Source: Acanthamoeba lenticulata
Lineage: Eukaryota > Discosea > Longamoebia > Acanthamoebidae
Assembly (NCBI GenBank): GCA_002179805.1
Contig: NAVB01000584.1
Coordinates: 1-64,000 of the forward strand
Direction of reading: 5' to 3'
DNA: 64,000 bases
The notes beneath the pieces were generated by a model that saw only the letters and a list, made by a program, of their open reading frames with translations, made no database searches and was not told where the DNA came from. The stretch's first letter is position 1. Each line of letters starts with the position of its first letter. The position numbers and the translations under genes were made by a program. This document shows, piece after piece, positions 22,267 through 33,003 of the stretch.

Positions 22267-22334
22267 CTCGAGATTGAGTTGAGGATGAAGAAATGAAGCC
22301 AGAGGCCGCAGTGGTGGGTAGTTGTTTTCTCTTC

Positions 22335-22340
22335 TTTATT
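22335..22340 (-). promoter_or_regulatory. Putative polyadenylation signal
   Basis: AATAAA on the minus strand, about 30 nt after the stop of the Gln/Ala-repeat gene and upstream of the SET gene start at 22266. Confidence 0.55.
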
Positions 22341-22371
22341 TTTTGTTATTTTTTGTATTTTCCTTTCGGCT

Positions 22372-24415
22372 TTATCGGTTGTTGTCCTTCTCCTGATTGG
22401 GAGCTTCCTCCTTCTGCTCCACTTCTTCCTTCTCTTCTTCTTTGTCAATTTCCATATTTTCTCCTTGGCCCTGAGTTGCGTATTCTCGATCGAGGTCGGC
22501 AGCCTTAGAGGTCTTCTTGCCTTGTGACTCCGATTCTCCCTCTGCCTCCTCGCCATCGTCGTCCTCCTCTTCCCCATCGTCGTCCTCCTCTTCCTCTTCC
22601 TCGGCTTCCGCATCCTCTGGAGCGCTGTCGCCGGCTTCATCCTTCTCATCAACCTCCGCTTCGTCTTCAGCGGCGTCCTTCTCGTCGCGCTCAGCTTCGT
22701 CTCCGCCTTGCTGCTCAGCGGCGGCGCGGTCCTTCTCCTCCTTGAGCCTTCGCTTGCGCTCGAGGGCGGCCAAGCGGCGCTCCTCCTTGAGCTTGAGGGC
22801 CTTCTCGCGGGCCCGCTGTCGGAGGAGCCGTGCCTCCTCCTTGCGCTGCTGCTTCTTGAGTTCGGCCTCAGCCTCCTTCTTGCGCTGGGCTTCGACCCAC
22901 TCCTGCGGCGGGACGTACTCCTGCTTGATCTCGCCCGACTTAATCCCCTTGAGCACGTCACCCACCACGGTAATGCCCAGCTGCCAGAAGAAGGCCTTGC
23001 CCGATCCTACTCCGTGCTCCGTGGCCAGGCGCCTCTTGGTGACCGCGTCGAAAGTGGTGCGCTCGTTCAGCGGTTGAATCTGTGACGTTGTTATTTGTCG
23101 AAGGATCAGCGGCGGTCCCAGCGACCACGTGTCGTGGCCAACAAACGATGGGCCGAGGGGGCGTACGGGTGCTCGAGCTGGAGGAGCGCGCGGCTTGGTC
23201 GGCGCTCGCTGGACTTTGGGCGTAATCGACTTCGCTTCCTTGACCTTCTTCTCTCGGCTTGGCTTTGGGGGCCGCGAGACAGAGGAGAGTGACGACGAGG
23301 AGGAGGATGAGGAGGAGGACGGCGGAGGTGGTGGTGGACTGAGGGAAGCGAGCATCTTGTGAAGAGAAACGATCGAGGGGCTCGGTCCGGCGTCAACACG
23401 CGGCCGCTTGCTCGTGGGCGCAGGAGCAGCACGTGAGCCCTTGGAAGACGACGTGCGGCTATTGGGAGTCCCAGCGCTCCGTGAAGAGCTGGAAGAAGGC
23501 CGTTTGCGTGATGAAGGCGAGGACGGCTACGAAATCTTTGTGAGAAGCGTTTGTAAATGGGCGGTTTAAGGTCAAAAAGGGTCCTTACCTTCACGTCGTC
23601 TGTCGACCGGGACAGTGTGGAGGTGGTCCGTTCTTTGACATCAACCACCCGCCCGACTTGTTCAGAAAACTTTGCCTTGAGACGCTGCTGCTCTTGCTGC
23701 TTCTTGAGCTTTTCTTTCTCTTCCTTGACTGCCTGGGCCTGGGCCTGTGCTTGTGCTTGAGCCTGAGCCTGAGCTTGCGCTTGCGCTTGCAACTGTGCCT
23801 GAGCCTGTGCTTGCACTTGCTGTATATGCCTAGAGTTAGAGCCTAGGTTCTCAGATGGAAGTGCGCCCAGCGTACCAGCAAGTAGTGTTGAATGAGTTGC
23901 TGCACCACCTGCGGATGCGGCTGCTGAAGCATCTGCATTGCCGGTGTCCCGGCCGATTGCGCATAGCCAGGAGGCAATGGGAATGGGCTTCGGCCTCCAG
24001 CACCTGGAAAGGTGACCACGGCGAGGGGTGCGGTGTTATAAGGATTGCTGCCACAGGAGAGGCTGCAAGAGTGGCGGCGCAGCAGCTGTTGCGGCTGCTG
24101 CCGAGCATTTTTTGTCGGCGGGGCAAGCTGAGAAAAAGGAGGGAGGCGGAAGATCGTGACCGTGACGTGCGGCTCTGGGGAAAGAAATCTTTTACCTGCC
24201 ATAGTGAAGAGAGCGGAAGGAGGTGGAAGTGGAGGAAGCTCGATGTGACTTGAGTCTGCGGAGATTTGCGGTTGGTGAGGTCATTTTCTATTTTGAATCA
24301 TTCGTTCATCTTCACCATCAACAGCCGAGGGGAGATTTCATGATGTACCTGTGGGCGGGTGGGCAGAGGGCAACAGTCGCAGCGGGGGTGGGGGCTTGTT
24401 GGGCGGAGCGGACAT
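22372..24415 (-). CDS. Low-complexity protein with Gln-Ala repeat and charged coiled coil, unrecognised
   Basis: I place the start at the ATG at 24415 (MSAPPNKPPPPLRLL), which splices in phase to DSSHIELPPLPPPSALF. The order then is: Pro/Gln-rich segment with MQMLQQPHPQVVQQLIQHYLL; a (Gln-Ala)n run; a basic coiled coil (EEKEKLKKQQEQQRLKAKF); a Ser/Pro/Lys-rich linker; a short globular part (PLNERTTFDAVTKRRLATEH and KAFFWQLGITVVGDVLKG); a Glu/Arg/Lys helix; and an acidic tail ending in EAPNQEKDNNR. The globular part and Q-rich N-terminus look like a nuclear, possibly transcription-related, protein, but I recognise no family. Whether the GTAAAAG after the second ATG (24202) is used as a donor is unresolved. 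Ends 105 nt before the SET gene on the same strand. Confidence 0.6.
23731..23820 (-). repeat. Coding repeat of Gln-Ala dipeptides
   Basis: Hexamer-type repeat (CAR GCN on the minus strand) encoding about 14 Gln-Ala pairs, predicted to be helical and to lead into a coiled coil. Confidence 0.9.
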
Positions 24416-25247
24416 GGCAAGACAAAAGGGCCCCTTGGAGGTGTTCTTGTTAGTGCCGGTTACTTGGCAGGCGGAATGCAACGGCAGGCGATCCGGTCTG
24501 GGCTAGTGCTACTCCTGCTCGGAGGTGGTGAAGGCAGACCTACAACAAGTTCAGGTTTTTTCTTGAGCCACCAACGTCTTTCTTAGTCTTTTGGAGCTTG
24601 TGTGGCTGTGTGCTGTGTGTCGGCCACACCCCTGAAACCCCAACTGCTGGCGAACCAATCAGCGAAAGCCCGGAGCACACACGCTCCCCTTTGGTTTTTG
24701 TCCACCGTGAGACTGTTTCACATTCCTTCGCGGACCCCACCCCTGCACAAACCTCACTCCATCTCGCATGCCCTGACAAGATGGGCTCTAACCTGGTGCG
24801 ATTCTGAGCGTGTGGAGAATGTTACATGCCAAACACCCTCTGCCTATCAACCAACAATCGCAGCAAACTCTATCGGTGCTAGTGCGCACCCGGTGGTCGA
24901 TTTTACACATCCATTATGTTCGCACGTGCGTGCGCTTGTGATCGCAAACTACATGCCCTCTATATAAGTAAAGGTAAAGCAGCTGGCTTCCTGCCCCGAG
25001 CGCTGAAGTCGATCAGCTAGACTAGCTGACGGGGTGCCCTCCATAAAAAGACAGTCACCAAAGCTGCAGCATACGAACACGGTTCGTTTTTTCTTGGCGC
25101 CAAAAATTTTGCGTGGCGGGAAGCGCGAGCGCAGCCAACCTTGCCAGCAGCGTACATAGATAAGCCAAGGTTGCATCTCCTTAGCAAAACGTTTTCTTGA
25201 TGCACATGGCCCCTCAATTGACCAAAATTTGCTGCTAATTTGCAGAA
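24416..25247. other. Long divergent intergenic region
   Basis: About 830 nt between the Gln/Ala-repeat gene and POLD3. It contains a CCAAT-like element (AACCAATCAGC near 24650) and a TATA-like TATATAA at 24961-24967. These are only suggestive. No tRNA, snRNA or additional exon pair that keeps frame was found. Confidence 0.5.
24961..24967 (+). promoter_or_regulatory. TATA-like element
   Basis: TATATAA in the region upstream of POLD3, about 285 nt before its ATG. Distance and lack of a mapped transcription start make the assignment weak. Confidence 0.25.
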
Positions 25248-27337
25248 ATGGCCGAAGATGAAATGTACCTCAGCAACTTGGAAACATGGGTCTGCGAGGA
25301 GAAGAAGACGGTACGATCCTTCTCTGCACTCTTGCCTTAGTACTTTAACGTACTCACGCAGCGCCTCAGATAACGTACAAATGGCTCAGTAATGCGCTGT
25401 CAGTTCCCTCCAGCGTGGCTAAACAGTACCCTACCCCCTTCCATTACTTTATGGCCATGGCACTTGCGGCCTGTTGATCCGTTTTTTGATGAAAAAGGAT
25501 GCTGTACGCCTTTATCGAGAGGAAAGGGACTGAAGTGCAGCCTATCTATTTGCTCTCGGGCCACCGAGAAGGCCACGGCCACGTCGTCACGTTGGTATCC
25601 AAGGCCCGACTCGCAGGTTGTAACCTCCTCTTTTCATTTTTGCTGTGGTCTGCCCGCTCACGGCCTGGTTGCGCCTGCAGAGAAGAAGAAGGAGTTTAGT
25701 CCCGTCTTCTCGCTGCACGTGTACAGCGTGCAGGCGGTGCTGCCAAAGGACAGCGCGCACTTGGCGGCAGTCGATAACGACCAAAGCAGGACGCTCTTTG
25801 CCGAGCCGGAGAACCCCATCGCCACCAACCGGTACAGAACCGCTCTTTCTCTTGTTCTCCGTGCGGCGTTAGGCTGAGAGAGGCGCACGGACGGGCGAAG
25901 GTGGAGTGCCATCGACTTCCCCGAGGGAAAGGAGAAGCGCAGCATGCCGGTTCCGCGCGCGACTCCGGCACAGACCCCTGCCGTGGCGGCCAAGAAGGAG
26001 AAGGTGGTCAAGGCGCCGCCAGTGGAAGAGAACAACACGAGCCAGCCCAGCTCGCCCGAGAAGGACAGCAAGACTGCAGGTGGCAAGCCCGCTCGACCGA
26101 CCGCCACGACACCCTCGAAGGCCAAGAAGGGCACTGCTGGGACGCGCGCAATGACGTCCTTCTTCAAGAAGGCCCCCGAAGACGAGAAGACGCAGACGCT
26201 GATTGCCAACGCCAAGGCCGGGAAACCGGCCAAGGGCGCGAGCCCCACGAAGGCCAAGGGCGTGGATAGCTTCTTTGCCAAGAAGGAGAAGACGAGCGAC
26301 GACGAGCACCAAACTAGCAGCGAGGCGCAAGAGAAGGCGGCTGCAGAGGAACAAGGAAACGCTGAAGAGGAAAAAGAAAACGAGAAGCCCTCCCGGGGTA
26401 GTCTGATGAGGAAGGTCAAGAAGGAGAAGCAGGACGAGGACGCTGCCGCCAATGACGAGCTCGATGAACTGTTGGGAGCCGAGCCCGCGCCTAAGTCTAG
26501 CGGCAGCCGAGCGGCTTCATCCAAGACAGCAGCGCCAACAAAGCGCAAGCGGGCGACTGCTGCTGCAGAGGGCGCCGACGAAGGCGATGATGATGACGAC
26601 GACGACTTTGAGAGCGGGACGACCGCGAGGCAGCGTCTGCGCAAGGGCAAGAGGAAGCGGAGCGTCGGCGGGGAGGAGAAGGCAAAGGCAGCGACAGCGG
26701 CCGAAGAAAAAGCGGATGAAAAGGAGGAAAAGGAGCAAGAGAAGAGCACAACTACGTTGCGTGATGCCCAGAACTCAGAGGAGGACGAGGACGAGGCCCA
26801 ACCCCGTAAGCACAAGAAGAGGCGGAAGGTGGCCCCGAAGCAGCAACTGCCTAGTGAAGACGAAGAGGAGGAGCCCTCTGGCCAGGCGGTCAAGAACAAG
26901 AACAAGAAAAAGAAGGCTGCTGAGGCCTCACCGGTCAAAAAGGCAGCCCTGGCGTCTGTGATCAAGACAGAGAAGCAGCCCACCATGACGGACGAGTTTA
27001 CCCATGGCCAGCGAAGAAAGAAGCGCGTCCGGAAGGAGCGCACCTACACGGATGCCAAGGGCTTTGAAGGCACGCGCCACCTTACCCCTCCTTCTTCATC
27101 TTTTTGCGTTGTTGGTCTCTGGTCGTCCCGGGACACGGACACCTTGCTGACCTTTAAACTTACTTGGCTTATGCAGTCGTGGAGGAGGTGTGGGAAGAGG
27201 TGTCGGACGAAGACGAGCCCGTGCCGGCGGCGCCTGTCCTGACCTCGATCAAAGAGGAGACGAGCAAGTCGAGCGAGGCCGCCAGGAAGGCCTCTACGCA
27301 AGGCAATATCATGTCCTTCTTCAACAAGAAGAAGTGA
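25248..27337 (+). CDS. POLD3: DNA polymerase delta subunit 3 (POLD3/Cdc27-like)
   Basis: Accessory subunit that links polymerase delta to PCNA. The N-terminal winged-helix part matches POLD3 across five exons: MAEDEMYLSNLETWVCEEKK, ITYKWLSNALSVPSSVAKQ, MLYAFIERKG, VQPIYLLSGHREGHGH, FSLHVYSVQAVLPKDSA, and WSAIDFPEG where human has FSAIQCAAA. A long Lys/Glu/Ala-rich disordered middle follows, as in the family. The C-terminal PIP box is QGNIMSFFNKKK (Q-x2-I-x2-F-F) directly before the stop at 27335-27337. Two more FF motifs occur in the middle (MTSFFKK near 26151 and VDSFFAKK near 26262). The last intron appears to use a GC donor (GAAG|GCACGC at about 27070) and ends TTATGCAG at 27176. Confidence 0.93.
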
Positions 27338-27462
27338 TGGCTTGGCCGGCAGCTTTGGAAGCTGTACCACCCACGGAGCCTCTCCAAGCCCATAAACATT
27401 GGCGGTATTTTAACTCTTTGGTCCTCAATCTTCTTGGAGCCTATCAACCGAGGAAGGGAGGC

Positions 27463-28822
27463 TCAGGAGTAGATGATGCGCGGGCCCTCCTGTTGCTCGC
27501 GAAATGCCGGGTCGGCGATCTTGTCGAGGACTTGGCGGGCGACGTTCTTGAAGGCCTCGGCCTGCGGGCTCGAGGGCTGCGACACCACCACGGGTCGTCC
27601 GCTGTCGGAGGTCTCGCGGATGGTCATGTGCAGCGGCACTTCGCCCAAAAAGTCCATCCCCATCTCCTTGGCGGTTTTTCTTGCCCCCTGAGCGCGCGTG
27701 ATAAGCACGACGCAGGTTGGGGGAGGGACGGACGCGTCGGGAGGAGGCCTTCCTTACCTGATACCCAAAGATGTGCGATACCTCGCCACACTTGGGGCAG
27801 GCAAAGTAGCTCATGTTCTCGACCAGCCCGAGGATGGGCACCTCGACCTTGCGGAACATGTTGGCGCCCCGCCGAGCGTCTTCGAGAGCGATGTCCTGAG
27901 GCGTGGACACGATGACGGCGCCCGTGAGCTGAACCCGCTGAGTCAGAGTCAGTTGCGTGTCGCCTGTTCCCGGCGGCATGTCGACCACCATGACGTCCAC
28001 GTCTCCGTTGTCGTTCCACGCCACGGCCCGAAGCAGCTGTGAGATAATGGTGAGAAAGTCGTCCTCCAGTCACCCACTCTAGCATGATCTGAGGGCGACA
28101 AGACCTGCTCCACTGCGCCCATCACCATCGGGCCGCGCCAGATCATGGGCGAGTCCTGTTGGCCAAACGTCACGTGTGAGCCCAGTCCAGCTCCGCCGGG
28201 GACGAAGCAGATACCTTCTCGGCGAGGAACCCCATCGACATACACTTGATGCCATAGTTGACCAAGGGCAACAGCTGTTGCGTGTCGGTTACCTGCATAG
28301 CGCCAGCCATCCAAGCACTCAGTGTGAAAAAGGAAGAAGCGGTGCTGCGCAAGAGCGCACCTGCGGCTTCTGGTCCGAGAGGTTGAGCATGCGTGGGATG
28401 GAAGGTCCAAACACGTCGGCATCCAACAGAGCTGCTCAAGAAGGTGCATTAGGATCATGAAGTTGGCCAGCCAAGAAGAAGAGGACCGCACCAACACGCT
28501 TGCCCAAAGCAGAGATGGCCAGAGCAAGGTTAACTGAGACCGTGGACTTGCCCACGCCGCCCTTGCCTGACGCAACGGCAACAATGTCCTTCACTCCAGC
28601 CAACTTTATCCTGAGGAAGGAGCGAAATCAGCTGCATAACCCCACCTATCAGCTGCGCCGCCCCACGTACTTGTTTGGCAGTGGACGTCCTTGGTGCGGA
28701 CCACCATGCCGCACTGGCATCGACGTCTGAAAGGCAGCAAAGCCACGTCCATGCAGTAATGTTGTTGTCCGCACACGAGCAGCACCCAACGAGCGAGGCG
28801 TGCGCTGGGCCACTCGCCTCAT
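27463..28822 (-). CDS. NUBPL: Mrp/NBP35-family P-loop ATPase, NUBPL/Ind1-like (mitochondrial Fe-S assembly)
   Basis: Predicted Fe-S cluster carrier for respiratory complex I. The start chosen is the ATG at 28822 ([20 protein letters not shown]), an Arg/Ser-rich mitochondrial presequence. An in-frame ATG at 28879 would overlap the stop codon and poly(A) signal of the upstream gene. Motifs in order: [20 protein letters not shown] (deviant Walker A), [68 protein letters not shown], and the Cys pair [18 protein letters not shown] that binds the cluster. The C-terminus is [13 protein letters not shown]. About seven exons. Confident at family level; the mitochondrial paralogue is inferred from the presequence. 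Confidence 0.9.
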
Positions 28823-28861
28823 CCTTGGCTTCTTGTAGTTGTTGTTTTCTTTTGCATTTCT

Positions 28862-28867
28862 TTTATT
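28862..28867 (-). promoter_or_regulatory. Putative polyadenylation signal of the kelch-like gene
   Basis: AATAAA on the minus strand starts about 12 nt after the TGA at 28881-28879 and only 40 nt before the ATG of the next gene. Intergenic space is thus almost absent. Confidence 0.5.
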
Positions 28868-28878
28868 TATTTTGGCCA

Positions 28879-31039
28879 TCACGACGGCAGCTTCTGCAGG
28901 TAGAGCCCAATCACGAGGCTGGAGGCATCGGTGGAACCAAAGTTTGGCTTCTCGGCCACAAGACCACCGTACATGTGTCCGATCAGCGTAGGTTGCCCGT
29001 TCTGCATGCATAAAGTGGTTGGTTGGCCAGTGAGTCTTAACGAACTTGCACCACATTCACAGAGCACACACCTGAAAGGCGGCACCGAGGCGGCTCAAGT
29101 CGATGACGGATCCGGCCAGGAGCGGGATATCAGGGGAAGGCATGAACGCCGCGTTTGCTCCCAGCAGCTTTGGTAAGGCAGCAGCGCTATGAACTCGCTC
29201 TGCATTCGAGAAGACGCGTCGTTTGACTGCAGCCTCAAGGAAGGAAGGAAGGAAGAAAGGAAAAGGAGGAAGGAAGGAAGGGCAGTACCTGTCATGGTGC
29301 CATCTGCAAAGCGTGTTAGAGTTGAAACAACATTCACGAATGGTGTGAAGATGTCTTGCACGATCTCGTTGCACGGATTGACGTAAGAAAGGCCCATGCC
29401 GCCCAGGAATGTGGCCATGTAGTTGCCTGTGGTTGTCGAGCGCACACCTCAGTCCGACTTGTACATGAGTGTGAGAACGTACGTCACGGCGCACCGGAGT
29501 CGTTGTCGTAGGTCAGAATGGTGGCGCATTCGTACTGCGAAAACTTTTGCTGGTAGCCATAGTTGGTCGTTGCCTGACCATAGAGGCGCCTGAGCGTACG
29601 AAGCAGAGCGTGGTGGGTGAGAGCACGGTGGAGGAGGCACCTGTAGCTCTGACTCGCCCAGGAGGGTGATCTCAATTGGGTGTAGAAAGGGCAGCGAGTT
29701 TTGGGGCGTGAACACGCCGCCATAGACGGTGACGCCAAACTGACGCCCGCCAGGATACACGGAAGGTAGCACGTGCAGGTCTCTTCGGTGCCACTGCTGG
29801 ACCTGCTTTGGCGCCAAAGCGACCGGTTCATTCCGCTGAACCCCAACCGGAGGCACATCCCCGCCCCATGGCAAGAACGAGAACAAAGGCGTACCTACCT
29901 GATCGCCAGTGGCGTTCACTTGCTGAAAGCGTGTCACTTGCAGACCGCCAACGGGATCGTCGATGAGCTGGAACATCTGGTACGGACAGAAACAAAGTAA
30001 GAAGCGTAGTTTGATGGAACAGGGATCGACGCAAGGGAAGGGACGCACTTTGAGTGCTTGAGAGTACTCAGTGATGGAGTTGGGGGCCGGGTAAGCCCCT
30101 TCAAAGTAGGCCCCAAGAACGAGGATGTACCTTCAAGGGAGGGCGGGGGAGGCAGACCATGCCATAAGCTTTGTATGGCGGCCGCGATCGGGCGTTGCGC
30201 AGTGACGTAAAGGGATGTACCAGTCGCTGATCTTCTGTAGCCCTCCACCAGAAAGCTGCAGGCGGGGTTCCCTCACGAACCGTATGGCTGTGGGCAGCAG
30301 GCTAGCGTTCTGCCTGACCACAGCCCGCACGGCCAGAGGGATATCTATGGAGATGAGGAGGTCATGTGTGATGAACTCTTTGCGAACGCGTGAGTAGCCG
30401 TATCCGCCCACCACGATTAAACGGCGGCCGTCTTGCAGATGCTGCGAGTTAGTGGCCTGCAGCGCGTCCGCCAGTTCCACAGGGAGTAGGTCTGACACGC
30501 TCAGCTTCCAGCTCTTGAACCCCTGCCGGGGATCTACGCAGAGCAAATAGTTAAGGGCGTGTACAGTGTCAGACCCTCTCTTGAAGACCAACTTAGTGAG
30601 GAATGAAGCTCAAACCAATTACGTGGAAGTGATGGTTCTGCTGGGCCGTCGGGAAAGAGTTGTTGGGGTCGAAGCCATGCAAGCCGCCTGTGCGGCCAGC
30701 CACCAGAAGCCAACGCCCAGAGGCGGGATCCGCCGCCCGCGCAAATGACTGCAACTTCGGCAGTTGGTCTTGCACGTCCACCACCTTCAGTTGAACGTCG
30801 AACGGCACGGCTCCACGGAGGGGAGGCAGCCCTCGACCGGGGCTGGCACACCCCCCATGCTCCGGGGTACCGCCTGGAGGCTGTCTCGAGTGGTCGCCCA
30901 GTTCGGTGGGCAGCACGACGAACACGCACAGCACAACCAGCAGAAGCCCGCTTGCAAACGCCAGCGTCATTGCTCGCCAGCCACTCATTGGGGATCTTTC
31001 GCCCTCCTCATCTCCAAGATACCCATCTTGTGCAAGCAT
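28879..31039 (-). CDS. Single-pass membrane protein with a kelch-like ectodomain, unrecognised
   Basis: From the ATG at 31039: a short acidic cytoplasmic tail (MLAQDGYLGDEEGERSP), one membrane segment (AMTLAFASGLLLVVLCVFVV), then a large outer domain. Blade-like motifs are LLVAGRTGGLHGFDPNN, RLIVVGGYGYSRVRKEF, YILVLGAYFEGAYPAPNS, FGVTVYGGVFTPQNSLP, TFLGGMGLSYVNP and LIGHMYGGLVAEKPNFG, each Gly-rich after a hydrophobic strand, as in kelch propellers. At least nine exons with short introns. The frame stays open upstream to about 31222 without an ATG, so a further 5' exon is possible. Type II topology and cell-surface location are inferred. No enzyme motif. Confidence 0.65.
29237..29280. repeat. 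GGAA-rich simple repeat in an intron
   Basis: AAGG/GGAA repeats; on the coding (minus) strand this is a CT-rich tract inside an intron of the kelch-like gene. Confidence 0.85.
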
Positions 31040-31464
31040 CAGCGGAGAACAGCTTTTCTGGCTTCGGTCGTCGCAGAGTGTGCTCAGCCCAGACTCGAAC
31101 CCGTCGCTGAGTTGCTTGTCGAGCGGTGATCCTCGGCGAGATGGAAGGGAAAATTCGCACGAACTGAACGGAAAGGCCCACCTCAGGCTCAAGGGCCTGC
31201 GGAAAGAGCCTGTGGTAGCCACCGTGTGGAGTCGCTTTTCGCTCTTGCTTCTGGCGAGTTTCTGGGTTCCCTTGGGAAGGAAGGCGCCACTTGGTCACTT
31301 TGAGGCCGTCGTGGGTCTCCTTTAATTTTTTAAACACTCCAAAACCAACAATACCAGAAGCAGAAGCTGGTGCGTTTATTGTTGTAAGTACCGAAGGCAG
31401 CCAGAAGCGCGAGAGCAATCAAGACCAGCACCGTTAGCATCAGCACAACACACAGCCTGTGTCA
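31040..31464. other. Divergent intergenic region
   Basis: About 425 nt between the kelch-like gene (-) and the ER/K-helix gene (+). Part of it (to about 31222) is an ATG-less extension of the kelch frame. No repeats or RNA genes were seen. Confidence 0.45.
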
Positions 31465-33003
31465 ATGAAGCGAGGCTTTGGACGATCGCGTGCAGGCTCC
31501 TTTCTATGGCGCTTGAGGGGAGCCGAATCGAGCGACGGAGACAGCAACAGCGCAGACGACGCACCATCCCAGCCACACAGCGCTCGCGCTGCCGTGTGGC
31601 AGTCCCAGCCAGAGTTCCGAACGAGCAACCTCCCCAGGCCCAGGGAGAAGCCTGAGCTCAAGCGGCGCGGGTCCCTTGGGGCCTGGCTGCTTCGCCTGCG
31701 CGTCAGCCGTGGCAAGTCGGATGAAGAAGAACGCAAGTACACGGGAACAACGAGCGACGAGGATGACCACAGCTATGCTGAGGACGATAATCACGATAGC
31801 GGGCGAGTCAACAGCAGAACCTACCGCAAGAGGAAGAGGACAGGACGGCGAAGGGCAAAGAGGGTGAGCGCCGACGACTACGAGAGTGCAGACGAAATGG
31901 CTCATAGTACGTCGCGCGCACGAGGTCCACGAGGCGGGCGAGGTGAAGACAAAGAAGACGAAGAGGAGACCACAAGCCTCTCCTCTGAAGAGGACTCGAC
32001 AGAAGAGTGCGTGGCCGTGGACAGCGACGAGGACTCAGACGAATCGAGCGGGTCCAGCGAGACGGACTCCACCGAGGACGAAGAGGCCGTGGATAATCTG
32101 CGACGTCGAGAGCGGGTCCAAGAGAGGCGCCAACGCGAGAAGCGAAAGGCCGAGGAGAAGAAGCGACTGAGGAGGGTGGAAAAGCGGAAGCTGCAGAAGT
32201 TGGCGAATCAAAGGAAGCGCGAGGGGCTTGGCGAGCTGCAGAGGCAGCTCCAGAAGCGGCGTGAGGAGAAGGAGATTCGACGACAGGAAGAGAAACACTG
32301 GAAGGAGCTCCGGCGGATCGAAAAGTTCCTCGACAAGGCACGCCAGAAGGAGGAGAAGAAGGCCCGCAAGACGCAGCTGCAGGAACAACGCCAGCGCGAG
32401 GCACGAGCCAGGCAAGAACAGCTCCGGTACATCCTCCTAGCCCGACTGGGACGACCATCTTCGGACGAAGCAGCTGCGCGTGGCGCCGATGCCGGTGCCG
32501 CCACCGTGCACCAAGAGCAGCTCCGCGCCGTCGGGCACGAGGCCGCGGCACCCAGCGGGACCGAGCAGACAGCGGACGAGGCCGCCGGCCAGCCTGTCGG
32601 GCACGAGCGAGCAGTTGAGGCCACCGCCGAGCGCAAGACCCAGGTCGAGGCCGCGCCCAGCATCGTCGGTCTGCCGTCTGCCGTCAATGGCTCCCGCCCG
32701 GCGAAGGAGGTGGTGACTATCGCTGTGACGGAGCCGTGTCGCCCGCCGAGCAGAGGCGACGAAACCGAGGAGGCAGAAGACGAAGAATCGGAAGACACAA
32801 GCGTCAAGCGAGCCACAACCAACCGAGGCCGGGTGACGGACATACCTGCGTTGCGGCTCGGGGCCTGCCCACCCAAGAGAAGTCCCAAGACGCAGGCTTC
32901 TTCTGCTCAGCTCATTCGGGGGCTAATTGGCTTCGATCAGCTGGCCGATGCCCTATTCGAGCTCAACCGCGAGGTGGAAGAGTTGCGAAACCTCACCAGC
33001 TAG
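31465..33003 (+). CDS. Intronless charged protein with an ER/K-type long helix, unrecognised
   Basis: Single exon of about 512 residues starting MKRGFGRSRAGSFLWRLRG. Two related basic/hydrophobic patches occur early (GSFLWRLRGAESSDGD and GSLGAWLLRLRVSRGKSD). A Ser/Asp/Glu-rich acidic region follows, and then about 110 residues of alternating Glu and Arg/Lys (32090-32420; for example QRREKEI-like stretches and RREEKEIRRQEEKHWKELRR) typical of a stable single alpha helix. A Ala/Glu linker and a C-terminal amphipathic helix (SAQLIRGLIGFDQLADALFE then NREVEELRNL) end the protein. Start is the first ATG; the frame also has an upstream GTG at 31459. Scaffold role is inference. Confidence 0.65.
   Translation: MKRGFGRSRAGSFLWRLRGAESSDGDSNSADDAPSQPHSARAAVWQSQPEFRTSNLPRPREKPELKRRGSLGAWLLRLRVSRGKSDEEERKYTGTTSDEDDHSYAEDDNHDSGRVNSRTYRKRKRTGRRRAKRVSADDYESADEMAHSTSRARGPRGGRGEDKEDEEETTSLSSEEDSTEECVAVDSDEDSDESSGSSETDSTEDEEAVDNLRRRERVQERRQREKRKAEEKKRLRRVEKRKLQKLANQRKREGLGELQRQLQKRREEKEIRRQEEKHWKELRRIEKFLDKARQKEEKKARKTQLQEQRQREARARQEQLRYILLARLGRPSSDEAAARGADAGAATVHQEQLRAVGHEAAAPSGTEQTADEAAGQPVGHERAVEATAERKTQVEAAPSIVGLPSAVNGSRPAKEVVTIAVTEPCRPPSRGDETEEAEDEESEDTSVKRATTNRGRVTDIPALRLGACPPKRSPKTQASSAQLIRGLIGFDQLADALFELNREVEELRNLTS

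Noticed and set aside
22517..23077. Plus-strand Ser-rich frame
   Set aside because: Shadow of the Glu/Lys/Asp-rich end of the Gln/Ala-repeat gene.
24416..25247. tRNA or snRNA gene in the longest intergenic stretch
   Set aside because: No cloverleaf with matching A and B boxes and no Sm-like site could be found by eye.
25658..27043. 461-codon minus-strand open frame opposite POLD3
   Set aside because: Shadow of the Lys/Glu-rich coding exon; it has Ser/Phe/Leu low complexity and crosses POLD3 introns.
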